Shown here one piece after another: positions 25,298-34,325 of a DNA stretch of 64,000 bases. Position numbers and translations under genes: made by a program. The notes beneath the pieces were generated by a model. The model saw only the letters and a list, made by a program, of their open reading frames with translations. It ran no database searches and had not been told where the DNA came from. Origin of the DNA: Roseburia sp. (GTDB taxonomy: Bacteria > Bacillota > Clostridia > Lachnospirales > Lachnospiraceae); assembly GCA_023664265.1 (NCBI GenBank), contig JAMPFV010000001.1, positions 34,501 to 98,500 on the forward strand, written 5' to 3'. Within the stretch, counting starts at the first letter, position 1; each line of letters opens with the position of its first letter.

Positions 25298-26062
25298 TCA
25301 GAGCGCTTTCAGGGAGAGCGTGAGCGCCCCTTCAAATATGCCGACCGGAACCGCGTCCTCGAAGTCGTACAGGGTCGGGGAGACCTCGTCCGTCATATTC
25401 GCGTAGACGGTGATGCGCTTCTTATAGGGGTCTGCAATCCAGTATTCCCGCACGCCCGCGCGAATGTACTTGGAGAGCTTGACGGTGGTATCCTTCTGGC
25501 GCGATTCGGGGGAGAGGACTTCGATGATGAAATCCGGCGCGCCGGCAATATACTGCGGGGTGACCTTCTCCCTGTCGCATACGACGAGGACATCCGGCTC
25601 CAACAGGGTGTAGGTATCGTCGTCGAGGCGGACGGGCGTGGGTGTGGGGAAAACAAGACATTCGCTGTCGGTCTCCCGGATATGCTCCATCAATTGGAAG
25701 ACATATTCGGTGACAATCTGCTGGTGCGTGGTGCTCGCGGCGGTCTGCTCGTAAAAGACGCCGTCGATCAGCTCTGTCCGATTGTGCGGAAGAGCGTAGT
25801 AGTCCTCCAGCGTATGGCGCACGAGCGGATTCTCCCGCGGGGCGCCGTAGGAGGCGCTGTCCGACAGGCAGGCCGATGCGGGGGAGGCGTCCAGCGCCTC
25901 AAAGGCGCGCGCCAGCGCGTTCAGCGTGTCGAACCGCGGCGTCTTTGTCTCTCCGCTGAAGATTTTCTGGATGGTACCCTTGGGAACGCCGGACAGTTCC
26001 GAGAGCTTGTCATAGGAGCAGCCCAAGGCCTGCTTGAGATAGAGCATTTGTTTCACGTTCAT
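25298..26062 (-). CDS. XRE-type HTH fused to a Uma2-family (DUF820) nuclease-like domain
   Basis: The first 55 residues form an XRE helix-turn-helix (LKQALGCSYDKLSELSGVPKGTIQKIFSGE). Residues about 85-250 are a Uma2/DUF820 domain of the PD-(D/E)XK superfamily (RTELIDGVFYEQ, HQQIVTEYVFQL, LLEPDVLVVCD, PDFIIEVLSPESRQKDTTVK), with the catalytic pattern D-x-n-E-V-L-S. The ATG at 26062 has AGGAGG 8 nt upstream and is preferred to the ATG at 26068. A 22-bp-arm palindrome in its promoter region is a likely self-operator. Uma2 functions are mostly unknown. Confidence 0.82.
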   Translation of the reverse strand: MNVKQMLYLKQALGCSYDKLSELSGVPKGTIQKIFSGETKTPRFDTLNALARAFEALDASPASACLSDSASYGAPRENPLVRHTLEDYYALPHNRTELIDGVFYEQTAASTTHQQIVTEYVFQLMEHIRETDSECLVFPTPTPVRLDDDTYTLLEPDVLVVCDREKVTPQYIAGAPDFIIEVLSPESRQKDTTVKLSKYIRAGVREYWIADPYKKRITVYANMTDEVSPTLYDFEDAVPVGIFEGALTLSLKAL

Positions 26063-26088
26063 AATCATTTCCTCCTCTGAAAGTAGTG

Positions 26089-26146
26089 CAAAACGGTGTT
26101 ATTTTGATACGATATAATGATATTGTATCAAAATAACACCGTTTTG
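26089..26146. promoter_or_regulatory. 58-bp palindrome with 22-bp perfect arms between divergent genes
   Basis: The arm 26089-26110 (CAAAACGGTGTTATTTTGAT then AC) is the exact reverse complement of 26125-26146. The 14-bp centre contains TATAAT on the plus strand. It lies 27 bp upstream of the HTH-Uma2 start and about 100 bp upstream of the methyltransferase gene, so a bound regulator could control both. It could also act as a hairpin in RNA. Confidence 0.7.
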
Positions 26147-26249
26147 TAAAGGGGGAATTGGAAAGAAGCGGAATACGGGAAATAGCACTTGCCGAATAAA
26201 GGCAAATGCGGTACAATTAGTTAAAAATTCAAGATGAGAGTGAGTTTGA

Positions 26250-27374
26250 ATGCATCCATTAATTAAGTGGCCCGGCGGTAAGTCCGGCGAGATAAGAGAG
26301 ATAGAGAAATACATTCCTCCCTACGATCGATATGTTGAGCCTTTTTTAGGCGGAGGCGCCCTGTTCTTCCATCTCCATCCCGGGAAAGCGGCAGTGAATG
26401 ACGTTTCCCAATCCCTCATGCAATTTTACAGATTAATAAAAATGCAGGATTCGCGGCTGTACGATATGCTTTTATGCTATAATGACAGCTTTAACAACCT
26501 TGTTGCCGTCTGTGAGGACAGCTATGACGACATTCTCAGGATTTATCGGCGGTTATCAAGGGGGACGCTCGGCCGGGACGCGCTGCGGGCGAAGCTGGAC
26601 GGTCTGTTGGCCGCGATGGCGGGCAGGATTTATGCCGGCTTCTCCGAGGAGCTGATTCCGGACAGGGAGCTGTTTATGTGGTATATCCGCGAGATGGTCA
26701 TTGACAAGATGCAGAGAACCATCAAGAATAACCTGAAGATTCCGTTTTCGGCGGAGGATTTGAAGAACAATCTGATCACCGGCTTTACGAGCGGATATTA
26801 TATGTATTTCCGGAGCGTTTACAATGATATCAGTCTCGGGCGTATCCGGCCGGCCTCCCTGCAATATGAAATCGCCAACTTCTGTTTTATCCGCGAATAC
26901 TGCTACGGCTCCATGTTCCGGTATAACGCGCGGGGGGAGTTCAACATTCCCTATGGGGGCATGTCCTACAATACCAAGAACTTTAAGAGCAAGATAGATA
27001 ACATGTTTAACGAGAATGTGAGAGGCATCTTTGCGAACACGGAGATCTATTGCGCCGACTTTGAGACGTTTATGGGGGAGGCCCGGCTTACCGCCAATGA
27101 TTTTATGTTTCTCGACCCGCCGTATGATACGGATTTCTCGGACTATGAGGGGAGGGACTTCACCAAGAGGGACCAGGAGCGGCTGGCTCGTGTCCTGACC
27201 GAGACGGCGGCGCAGTTTATCCTTGTGATCAAGAATACGGATTTTATCTATTCGCTGTATAAGGACAAGTTTAACATCCTGTCCTTCGACAACCGGTACG
27301 CCTACAATATGCGCAGCCGCAACGAGCGGAATGTGAAGCATCTGCTGATCACCAATCTGCCCGTGGGGGACTGA
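26250..27374 (+). CDS. D12-class DNA adenine (N6) methyltransferase
   Basis: It has 374 residues with the D12 class motifs: HPLIKWPGGKSGE at the N-terminus, SAM-binding EPFLGGGALFFHL, and catalytic motif IV MFLDPPYDTDFSDYEGRDF near residue 290. The C-terminal region ends SRNERNVKHLLITN. Such enzymes transfer a methyl group to adenine N6 at a specific site, either as the protective half of a restriction system or as an orphan. A restriction-enzyme-like gene converges on it with a 10-bp gap, so a type II R-M pair is likely. Confidence 0.9.
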   Translation: MHPLIKWPGGKSGEIREIEKYIPPYDRYVEPFLGGGALFFHLHPGKAAVNDVSQSLMQFYRLIKMQDSRLYDMLLCYNDSFNNLVAVCEDSYDDILRIYRRLSRGTLGRDALRAKLDGLLAAMAGRIYAGFSEELIPDRELFMWYIREMVIDKMQRTIKNNLKIPFSAEDLKNNLITGFTSGYYMYFRSVYNDISLGRIRPASLQYEIANFCFIREYCYGSMFRYNARGEFNIPYGGMSYNTKNFKSKIDNMFNENVRGIFANTEIYCADFETFMGEARLTANDFMFLDPPYDTDFSDYEGRDFTKRDQERLARVLTETAAQFILVIKNTDFIYSLYKDKFNILSFDNRYAYNMRSRNERNVKHLLITNLPVGD

Positions 27375-27384
27375 GGCGGCCCGG

Positions 27385-28251
27385 CTATACCGCCTTCAGG
27401 CATTGGTCGATCATCAGGGTGATTCTGCTGTTGAGGTCAATCTCGTCCAACGCTTCCTTATATATCTGCGTAAAATCGTCAAAGGAGATGTCGCTTGGCA
27501 GTATTTTGTTCCAGAGGTTGGAGCCGATAAGGAACATGGAGGGATAGTTCAGGTGCTTCTTGATGACGCTCTTCCACGCGTTTCCTTCCCCGTCCTTGTT
27601 GTACAGGGTCGCAAAATACGCTTTGCAGTTCTCGACGCCCATATCGACATAGATGGTCAACAGCTTTTCCACATTGGAGGGCGCGTTTGAGCTGTCCAGA
27701 GCGCCGCCTCCGGTCAGTTCACAGATATTCCAGTTTTCCCCGTCATAGAACGCAAGATCCACCGGCTTTGTGAAGATTTCATCTGTCCGGTATTCGGCGG
27801 AAAGCGGCAGCAGACATTCGCGGATGGTCTCCTGCGTCACGGTGCTTTCCCTCCGGCCCTGTCCCCGGCCGTTGGCCTCGTTGTTTGCCCGGAAGGAGGC
27901 GATTTTCCCTCTCAAATCGCCGTTGAAGGTATCGACATCCGTGACGACGACCTGACCCGCGATGGAGGAGACGTCGATGCTGTGGCTGAGCTTGCGGGGG
28001 TTGACCACCGCCGGGACATTCTCCTCTCCGAACCGCATACGGGCGATTCGCTTGGCGCAGGACTCCGTCGCGAAGCCGCTCTTGGACTCAAAGCTGCTCA
28101 CAAACACCATGTTGGCCGTGATGCGCTTATCCATCTGGCTCAGCAGAAAGTTGTTGGTCTTTCTCCTGTAATTATCCGTGAAATCCGCCTCGATAAGCTC
28201 TGTCAGCTTTGAAAATTCTTCGATGATAACCTGCTTGATCTGTTCTCTCAT
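27385..28251 (-). CDS. Probable type II restriction endonuclease (TdeIII-like, tentative)
   Basis: The sequence shows no membrane or export signal over its 288 residues. A PD-(D/E)XK-like core can be read in KPVDLAFYDGENWNICELTG (about residues 186-205): an Asp, then E-L-T on the next strand. The N-terminus (EEFSKLTELIEADFTDNYRR) is helical. Its position tail to tail with the adenine methyltransferase argues for the nuclease of a type II system. I recall TdeIII-family endonucleases with a similar layout, but that match is from memory and the recognition site is not predicted. Confidence 0.55.
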   Translation of the reverse strand: MREQIKQVIIEEFSKLTELIEADFTDNYRRKTNNFLLSQMDKRITANMVFVSSFESKSGFATESCAKRIARMRFGEENVPAVVNPRKLSHSIDVSSIAGQVVVTDVDTFNGDLRGKIASFRANNEANGRGQGRRESTVTQETIRECLLPLSAEYRTDEIFTKPVDLAFYDGENWNICELTGGGALDSSNAPSNVEKLLTIYVDMGVENCKAYFATLYNKDGEGNAWKSVIKKHLNYPSMFLIGSNLWNKILPSDISFDDFTQIYKEALDEIDLNSRITLMIDQCLKAV

Positions 28252-28442
28252 TCCTTTCGTACCTCACTGTTTCCATTTTTTTCCAATAAATAAAAGTAGT
28301 TAATTATGATATTAAAGCCTTTGAGGAGCCGCGTCAAGGCTTTGTTTCGCCGCACGGGATTGTCGGGACGTCTGTGCGGTTATGCAATCTGTCCATGGAA
28401 ACAGCTTATTTTTGTCTATAGTGCCCAATTAAAAGCTGCTTC

Positions 28443-28471
28443 TTGCGTTTCGCATTTTGTTATAGTAATAT
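28443..28471 (+). promoter_or_regulatory. Candidate promoter of the alpha-galactosidase gene
   Basis: TTGCGT (28443-28448) and TAATAT (28466-28471) with a 17-nt spacer. The motif TTTAAGCTAAAAA follows at 28493-28505 and recurs exactly at 32899-32911. Confidence 0.45.
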
Positions 28472-28492
28472 TAAGGTAAATGATGCGGTTAA

Positions 28493-28505
28493 TTTAAGCT
28501 AAAAA
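28493..28505 (+). promoter_or_regulatory. Shared 13-bp motif, candidate operator of the mannan regulon (site 1)
   Basis: TTTAAGCTAAAAA contains the inverted pair TTTA-AGC-TAAA and lies about 20 bp after the -10 element, where a repressor would block transcription. The same 13-mer occurs upstream of the epimerase operon and the AraC gene. The LacI-type regulator at 30796 is the simplest candidate for binding it. Confidence 0.4.
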
Positions 28506-28537
28506 CCGAAACGCCCGCGGGCAGAGAGGAGCAGACA

Positions 28538-30751
28538 ATGATGATATGCTACAATGAGAGTGAAAGGACATTCAAGCTGGACACGCCAAACAGCAGCTAT
28601 ATGATTGGTATCGTGGATGAGGAGGGCTTCATCGGCCATATTTATTATGGAAGAAGGCTGAAGGAAAACGAGGCATCCTACCTGCTGCGGACGCAGGAGC
28701 CGCCCTTTGTACCGAGCAAAAATAACAGAGAGCGCTGCTCCTTCTACGACTGCTTTCCGTTTGAGTACCCGACAGGCGGAGTGGGCGACTACAGGGAGAG
28801 CTGCCTTGGGCTTAGGACGAAGGGCGGCCATGCGGGCGCTATGCTGACATATGTGTCACATGAGATTTTTGAGGGAAAGCCCGCGCTGGAGGGACTTCCG
28901 GCAACCTTTGGCACGCAGGAGGAGTGCATGACGCTTCGCCTTGTCTGTGAGGATACGCATGTCGGAATGCGCGTGGAGCTGCTCTACACGGTATTTAATG
29001 ACACAGATGTCATAACAAGGAGCGCGCGGGTGACCAATGTCGGACAGGAGTATTTCTACCTGACAAAAGTGTTCTCGGCCTGCATGGATATGGACAACAA
29101 TGACTTTGATATGATCACGCTCCATGGGAGCTGGGCGCGGGAGCGCCGCATACAGAGAAAGCCGCTGGGCTTTGGCATTCAGAATGTCAGCTCCTTCAGA
29201 GGGGAGTCGAGCCATCAGGATCATCCGTTCCTGGCGCTGGCGGGGAAGAATACCACGCAGGAGATGGGGGAGGTCTACGCGATGAACTTTGTCTACTCGG
29301 GGAATTTCCGCGCGCAGGCGGAGGTATCGCAGTTTGGCTCCGTGCGGATGTCTATGGGGATCCATCCTGAGAATTTCTGCTGGAAGCTGGAGCGTGGGGA
29401 GAGCTTCCAGGCGCCGGAGGTAGCGATAGTTTACACGGACGGAGGCTTTGATGCGATGACGACCGCTTTCCACCGCCTGTATAGGAATCATCTGATTCGC
29501 GGGGAGTATCGGAACAAAAAGCGCCCGATACTGATCAACAACTGGGAGGCGACCTATTTTGCGTTTGATACCGAGAAGCTGCTCTCCATCGCGCGGGAGG
29601 CTTCCAAGCTCGGAATCGAGATGCTTGTCATGGACGACGGGTGGTTTGGCAGACGCAGCAGCGACAACTGTGCGCTCGGCGACTGGCAGGTCAATGAGGA
29701 GAAGCTCAAGGGCGGATTGAAATACCTTGTGGACGAGGTCAATAAGCTCGGCATGAAGTTCGGCATTTGGTTCGAGCCGGAGATGATTTCACCGGATTCT
29801 GACCTCTACAGGGCGCATCCGGACTGGGCGATCGCAATCCCGGGAAGAACCGCGACGGAGTCAAGGCAGCAGTATGTCCTTGATCTGTCAAGGCGGGAAG
29901 TGGTGGATTATGTCTATGAGGCGGTGGCGAAAGTTTTGCGGAGCGCGAACATCGAGTATGTGAAGTGGGATATGAACCGCCAGCTTACCGACATCGGCAG
30001 CTATGCGCTTCCCGCGGACAGGCAGGGAGAGCTTTATCACCGCTATGTGCTCGCGGTGTACGAGCTGCAGGGACGGCTGATAGAGGAATTTCCGCATCTG
30101 TTGTTGGAGAACTGCTCCGGCGGCGGCGCGCGCTTTGATCCGGGGATGCTCTATTTCAGTCCGCAGATATGGTGCTCGGATGATGCGGACGCCATTGAGC
30201 GGCTTGCGATACAGGAGGGGACGGCGCTGATCTATCCGCTCTCGACGATGGGGGCGCATGTGTCCGACTGCCCGAACCACACTGTCGGCAGGGTAACGCC
30301 GTTCGAGACGAGGGGGATTGTGGCGCTCGCGGGGACTTTCGGCTATGAGCTCGATGTGACGCGGATTCCCGAGGAGGACAGGAATCAGATTCCGTCGCAG
30401 GTGGCGATGTACCACAAGTACAATGACCTTGTGCGGGAGGGGGATTATTACCGTATCGCCTCCTATTCGCAAAACGGGCAGTATGACTGCTGGCAGGTGG
30501 TCAGCGGGGATAAGGCGCAGGCGCTGGTGACGTTTGTGCAGGTATTGAATCATCCGAATTGGAAGTCAAGACGCATCCTGCTCAAGGGGCTTGACGCGGA
30601 TCAGCGCTACCGCGTCTGCTTTGAGAACGGGGATGCGGCGCCGGAGCCTGCGGTCTACAGCGGGGACACGCTGATGAAGGCGGGACTTCTGATTCCAAGA
30701 CCGTGGGGAGATTTCCAGGCAAGGCTGATTTCCCTGACGGCGGAGCAGTAA
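28538..30751 (+). CDS. GH36 alpha-galactosidase
   Basis: At 737 residues it has the size of tetrameric bacterial GH36 enzymes. It has an N-terminal beta-sandwich (to about 340), a catalytic barrel with MDDGWFGRR, the nucleophile Asp in YVKWDMNRQ (near residue 477) and the acid/base Asp in WCSDDADAIERL (near residue 548), and a C-terminal beta domain. No signal peptide, so it acts in the cytoplasm. It removes alpha-1,6-galactose from imported galactomannan oligosaccharides, opening them to the phosphorylases downstream. GAGGAG precedes the ATG. The start of the mannan locus. Confidence 0.92.
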   Translation: MMICYNESERTFKLDTPNSSYMIGIVDEEGFIGHIYYGRRLKENEASYLLRTQEPPFVPSKNNRERCSFYDCFPFEYPTGGVGDYRESCLGLRTKGGHAGAMLTYVSHEIFEGKPALEGLPATFGTQEECMTLRLVCEDTHVGMRVELLYTVFNDTDVITRSARVTNVGQEYFYLTKVFSACMDMDNNDFDMITLHGSWARERRIQRKPLGFGIQNVSSFRGESSHQDHPFLALAGKNTTQEMGEVYAMNFVYSGNFRAQAEVSQFGSVRMSMGIHPENFCWKLERGESFQAPEVAIVYTDGGFDAMTTAFHRLYRNHLIRGEYRNKKRPILINNWEATYFAFDTEKLLSIAREASKLGIEMLVMDDGWFGRRSSDNCALGDWQVNEEKLKGGLKYLVDEVNKLGMKFGIWFEPEMISPDSDLYRAHPDWAIAIPGRTATESRQQYVLDLSRREVVDYVYEAVAKVLRSANIEYVKWDMNRQLTDIGSYALPADRQGELYHRYVLAVYELQGRLIEEFPHLLLENCSGGGARFDPGMLYFSPQIWCSDDADAIERLAIQEGTALIYPLSTMGAHVSDCPNHTVGRVTPFETRGIVALAGTFGYELDVTRIPEEDRNQIPSQVAMYHKYNDLVREGDYYRIASYSQNGQYDCWQVVSGDKAQALVTFVQVLNHPNWKSRRILLKGLDADQRYRVCFENGDAAPEPAVYSGDTLMKAGLLIPRPWGDFQARLISLTAEQ

Positions 30752-30795
30752 AAGGACAGACAGTTACAGATTATGGAAATGGAGGAAGGGCGGTT

Positions 30796-31815
30796 ATGGT
30801 AAAGGCGGTAAAGCTTGCGGATATAGCGGAAAAGGTCGGCGTCAGCGTCGTAACCGTGTCCAAGGCCTTGTCGGGGCAGAAGGGCGTCAGCGAGGAGCTG
30901 CGGGAGCGGATCAAGGCGCTTGCGGACGAGATGGGCTATGTGGCGATTCATGCGCCGCAGGGCGTCAAGAACAAATCCTACACGATGGGCGTCGTCACTT
31001 TCGAGGGATATTTTATGAAGTTTGCTTCCTTTTATTGGAAAATGTACCAGGAATTTGCGACGCGCTCCGTCCAGAAAAACTGCTTTTCCATGCTGGAGGT
31101 GGTCACAAAATATGATGAGGATGACCTCGTGCTGCCCAAGCTGATACAGGAGGAGCGCGCGGACGGGATCATCATTATCGGGAGACCTAAGAAGAATTAT
31201 CTCAAGATGCTCTATCAGAATAAGAAGATACCGATGATTTTCATGGATTTTTATGAGGAGGAGCAGGCGGTTGACTCTGTGATTTCCGCAGGCTATTACG
31301 GGATGTACCGAATGACGGATTACCTGATACGGAACGGGCATACGCGAATCGGCTTTGCCGGCACCCTGCTGTATACGGAGAGCATCACAGACCGATATTT
31401 TGGCTACTGCAAGGCGCTCATGGAGAACGGGCTTGAGCAGAGGCCGGAATGGGTGATCAAGGACAGGGAGTTCAGCGACGGGATCATTGCGCCGGATTAC
31501 AGAATGATTCTGCCGGAAAACATGCCGACCGCGTTTGTGTGCAACAACGACGTGACGGCGTACTACCTGATCAAGCAGCTTGAGGAGGCCGGATGGCGCG
31601 TGCCGGAGGACATATCCATCGCGGGCTACGACGATTACCTCTATCCGGAGCTTGGCGCCTCCAAGATCACCACTTACTCGGTGGACATGGGGGAGATGGC
31701 CAGAGTCGCGCTCGGCTGTATCATCAAGCGGATTGAAAACCTCGCGGTGGGGACGAACCTCCATGTGGTCAACGGGCGGGTGATCGAGCGGGAGACCGTC
31801 AGGAAAATCAATTAG
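30796..31815 (+). CDS. LacI-family regulator of the mannan locus
   Basis: It has 339 residues: HTH VKLADIAEKVGVSVVTVSKA LSGQKGV, then a sugar-binding-protein-like domain (YTMGVVTFEGYFMKF, DGIIIIGRP, AFVCNNDVTAYYLIKQLEEA, ISIAGYDDYLYPELGASKIT). Start at 30796 has GGAGGAAGGG upstream. It follows the alpha-galactosidase by 44 bp and is probably co-transcribed with it. Position suggests it controls this locus in response to a mannan-derived sugar; the shared TTTAAGCTAAAAA motif is its candidate site. Confidence 0.85.
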   Translation: MVKAVKLADIAEKVGVSVVTVSKALSGQKGVSEELRERIKALADEMGYVAIHAPQGVKNKSYTMGVVTFEGYFMKFASFYWKMYQEFATRSVQKNCFSMLEVVTKYDEDDLVLPKLIQEERADGIIIIGRPKKNYLKMLYQNKKIPMIFMDFYEEEQAVDSVISAGYYGMYRMTDYLIRNGHTRIGFAGTLLYTESITDRYFGYCKALMENGLEQRPEWVIKDREFSDGIIAPDYRMILPENMPTAFVCNNDVTAYYLIKQLEEAGWRVPEDISIAGYDDYLYPELGASKITTYSVDMGEMARVALGCIIKRIENLAVGTNLHVVNGRVIERETVRKIN

Positions 31816-31867
31816 GAAAGCGGGGATTTCATCATCGCCTTCTTGGTTAAATCTTAACCGTACAATC

Positions 31868-32785
31868 TTATAAAAGCGGCGTTTCTTTGCGGTAGGTGAG
31901 CGGAGTGACGCCGTTTTTTTCTTTGAAAAGGCGGATAAAGTGGTTGGTATTTTCAAAGCCCACGATCCGGCTGATATCGACAATCTTCTCATCGGAGTGC
32001 AGCAGCAGGTCCTTTGCATGGTCGAGCCGCACCTTGTTCAGGTACTGCAGCGGGGTATCTTCATAATATTTTGCGAACTCACGGCAGAGACGGAACTTGT
32101 TCACCCGGTACTTGGCAGCGAGGACGTCCAGTGCGTATTGCTCGCTGTAATGGGTGTCAAAGCATTTCTTCATATCGAGAATGTAGGACGGGATATGGTA
32201 GGAGCCGTTCAGCTCTGCAAAGCGCGCGAGATAGAGCTGTGTGTAGAGGGAGACCAGCGCGTGGCACCGAATCAGGCCGTGGGCTTCATCGTCCGGCCCT
32301 GTCTTTGCGAGCTGTTCCCATACGGTCCGGATCTCGGACCCTGCGGCGGGCCTGAAGATGCATCCGCCGAGTGCGGCAAGCTTCCGGTAATAGTAGGCGC
32401 TCAGCGGTGTGCTGACAAAGCAGATGGCGTATTCCCAGATATTGTGGCGGCAGAGGAGTTTATGGCGCTGTCGGCAGTCGATAAAGGCCAGCGTGCCCTT
32501 GGTAAGCTCATAGGAGGCGTCAGCCTGCACCGGATTATCGCAGAAGAGCGTCCCTGCCCCCTTGGTGGTATGAATCAGGCAGAACGCGTCAAGCCTCGAA
32601 ATCTCATACGAGAAGGGGGAGGTCACGGACACCTCCCTGCTGCTGAGGACATAGGGAAGGCTTGCGCAGAAATCATAGCTCCTGCTGTAGGCATTCTCGA
32701 AGTAATCGGATAGGGAAAAGCGGCTGCCGGTCTCAGAGGAGATTAGGCAGCTAAAAAATTCAGAGGAAAACAGTTTTTCAGACAT
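31868..32785 (-). CDS. AraC-family transcriptional regulator
   Basis: This 305-residue protein has an N-terminal cupin-like sensor region (residues about 35-130; IHTTKGAGTLFCDNPV, GTLAFIDCRQRHKL) and a C-terminal double helix-turn-helix (YALDVLAAKYRVNKFRLCRE ... IVDISRIVGFENTNHFIRLF, ending PLTYRKE). AraC regulators of this shape activate sugar catabolic genes. AAAGGAAG lies 7 nt before the ATG at 32785. It is divergent from the epimerase-phosphorylase operon, which it probably controls. Two regulators in one locus suggests layered control. Confidence 0.87.
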   Translation of the reverse strand: MSEKLFSSEFFSCLISSETGSRFSLSDYFENAYSRSYDFCASLPYVLSSREVSVTSPFSYEISRLDAFCLIHTTKGAGTLFCDNPVQADASYELTKGTLAFIDCRQRHKLLCRHNIWEYAICFVSTPLSAYYYRKLAALGGCIFRPAAGSEIRTVWEQLAKTGPDDEAHGLIRCHALVSLYTQLYLARFAELNGSYHIPSYILDMKKCFDTHYSEQYALDVLAAKYRVNKFRLCREFAKYYEDTPLQYLNKVRLDHAKDLLLHSDEKIVDISRIVGFENTNHFIRLFKEKNGVTPLTYRKETPLL

Positions 32786-32898
32786 CAGCAGGCTTCCTTT
32801 CGCTTCCGTTTTATTTTCTGATTCTATCACAGGCGGCCGAAGGATACAAGAAAACAATTTCAAGCGGTTTTCCATAACCCCAATCTGATTTAAGCATT

Positions 32899-32911
32899 TT
32901 TAAGCTAAAAA
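32899..32911 (+). promoter_or_regulatory. Shared 13-bp motif, candidate operator of the mannan regulon (site 2)
   Basis: Exact copy of TTTAAGCTAAAAA in the AT-rich divergent region 32786-33125. A related TTAAACTAAAAA lies at 33041-33052. The region also has an imperfect inverted repeat TGCAATAAT / ATTAATTGCA (32985-33008). No confident -35/-10 pair was assigned for the epimerase operon. Confidence 0.4.
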
Positions 32912-33125
32912 AGAATAAAAATATATACAAAATAACCAAAGATAAGTTAATGAAATTGTTGAAACAGTGAAAGTGACGAAAGACTGCAATAATTGGATAT
33001 TAATTGCAATAATAATAGGTGACTAAATATATGGGTTAAATTAAACTAAAAATTATTAAAATATGCAGCTTCGGAAAACCGTAGTGTTTGAAATACCGGA
33101 AAAGCAGGAAAGGCAGGGTGCAGAG

Positions 33126-34325
33126 ATGGCGGACCTAGAGATACAGGCCGATGTGAGAAGGCATCTTACGCAGGACATCATTCCCTTTTGGAAGGGGCTG
33201 CGGGACAATGAGAACGGCGGCTGGTACGGGTGGCTCGGATATGATCTGAGATTGGATAAGAAGGCGGTAAAGGGCTGTATTTTGAACAGCCGCATCACAT
33301 GGTTCTTTGCCAACGCGTACACGCTTCTGGGGGATGAGAGCCTTCTGGACGAGGCGAGGCACGGCTATGAATTTTTGAAAAACTGTTGTTGGGATAAGGA
33401 AAACGGCGGCGTGTACTGGTCCGTGAACTATGACGGCACGCCGGCGGAGACCTTGAAGCATACATACAATCAGGCGTTTTCCATCTATGCGCTCTCCTCC
33501 TACTATGAGGCGAGCGGGGAGAAGGAGGCCTTGGACATGGCGTATGCGCTGTATGACCTGATAGAGGGCAGGATGCGCGACGCGCTGGGCTATAAGGAGG
33601 CGTTCGACAAGGCTTTCTGTGAGATTGACAATGAGAAGCTCTCGGAGAACGGCGTTATGGCGCAGAAGACCATGAACACCCTGCTTCATGTCTTTGAGGC
33701 CTATACGGAGCTTTACAGGGTAGACCGCAGCGAGAAGGTGGCGGAGAAAATCAAATGGATGATGGATCTGTTCGCGGAGAAGATATACCGCCCCGCGCTT
33801 CACCGTCAGGAGGTGTTCTTTGACAGCGAGTGGCATTCCATCATTGACCTGCATTCCTACGGGCATGACATCGAGACGGCCTGGCTTGTTGACAGGAGCG
33901 TGGCGGTGCTCGGAGATGCGGGCTATGAGAAGAAAATGACGCCGATCACGGGCGATTTGACGAACCAGATTTACGAGACCGCGTTCAACGGCGGCTCGCT
34001 TGCGAATGAGTGCGAGAACGGGGTTGTGGACGAATGGCGCATCTGGTGGGTGCAGGCGGAGTCGGTGGTAGGCTTTCTCAACGGCTATGAGAAGACGGGG
34101 AGAGCGGAGTACCTCGAGGCGGCCCAAAGGATATGGCATTTTATCGAGGACCATGTGATCGACAGGCGCGAGGGGGCATCGCAGAAGGGCAGGGAGTGGT
34201 ACTGGCGGGTGAGGCCGGACGGGACGCCCGACGAGGAGAAGCCGATGGTGGAGCCTTGGAAATGCCCGTACCACAACGGCAGGATGTGTTTTGAGGTGAT
34301 AAGGAGGGCCGGAGATGGCAGATAA
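33126..34325 (+). CDS. Cellobiose/mannobiose 2-epimerase (AGE family)
   Basis: Its 399 residues match cellobiose 2-epimerases: [88 protein letters not shown] and [12 protein letters not shown], including the catalytic His residues. The enzyme epimerises the reducing-end hexose; here beta-1,4-mannobiose becomes mannosyl-glucose, the substrate of the next gene. The ATG at 33126 fits homologue N-termini better than one at 33063. It overlaps the phosphorylase gene by 11 bp. Confidence 0.93.
   Translation: MADLEIQADVRRHLTQDIIPFWKGLRDNENGGWYGWLGYDLRLDKKAVKGCILNSRITWFFANAYTLLGDESLLDEARHGYEFLKNCCWDKENGGVYWSVNYDGTPAETLKHTYNQAFSIYALSSYYEASGEKEALDMAYALYDLIEGRMRDALGYKEAFDKAFCEIDNEKLSENGVMAQKTMNTLLHVFEAYTELYRVDRSEKVAEKIKWMMDLFAEKIYRPALHRQEVFFDSEWHSIIDLHSYGHDIETAWLVDRSVAVLGDAGYEKKMTPITGDLTNQIYETAFNGGSLANECENGVVDEWRIWWVQAESVVGFLNGYEKTGRAEYLEAAQRIWHFIEDHVIDRREGASQKGREWYWRVRPDGTPDEEKPMVEPWKCPYHNGRMCFEVIRRAGDGR

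Noticed and set aside
30655..32019. Long minus-strand frame across the LacI gene
   Set aside because: Antisense shadow of the LacI and GH36 genes, His/Leu/Arg-rich, no motifs.
33135..34274. Long minus-strand frame across the epimerase gene
   Set aside because: Antisense shadow caused by high GC at third positions; the epimerase matches its family end to end.
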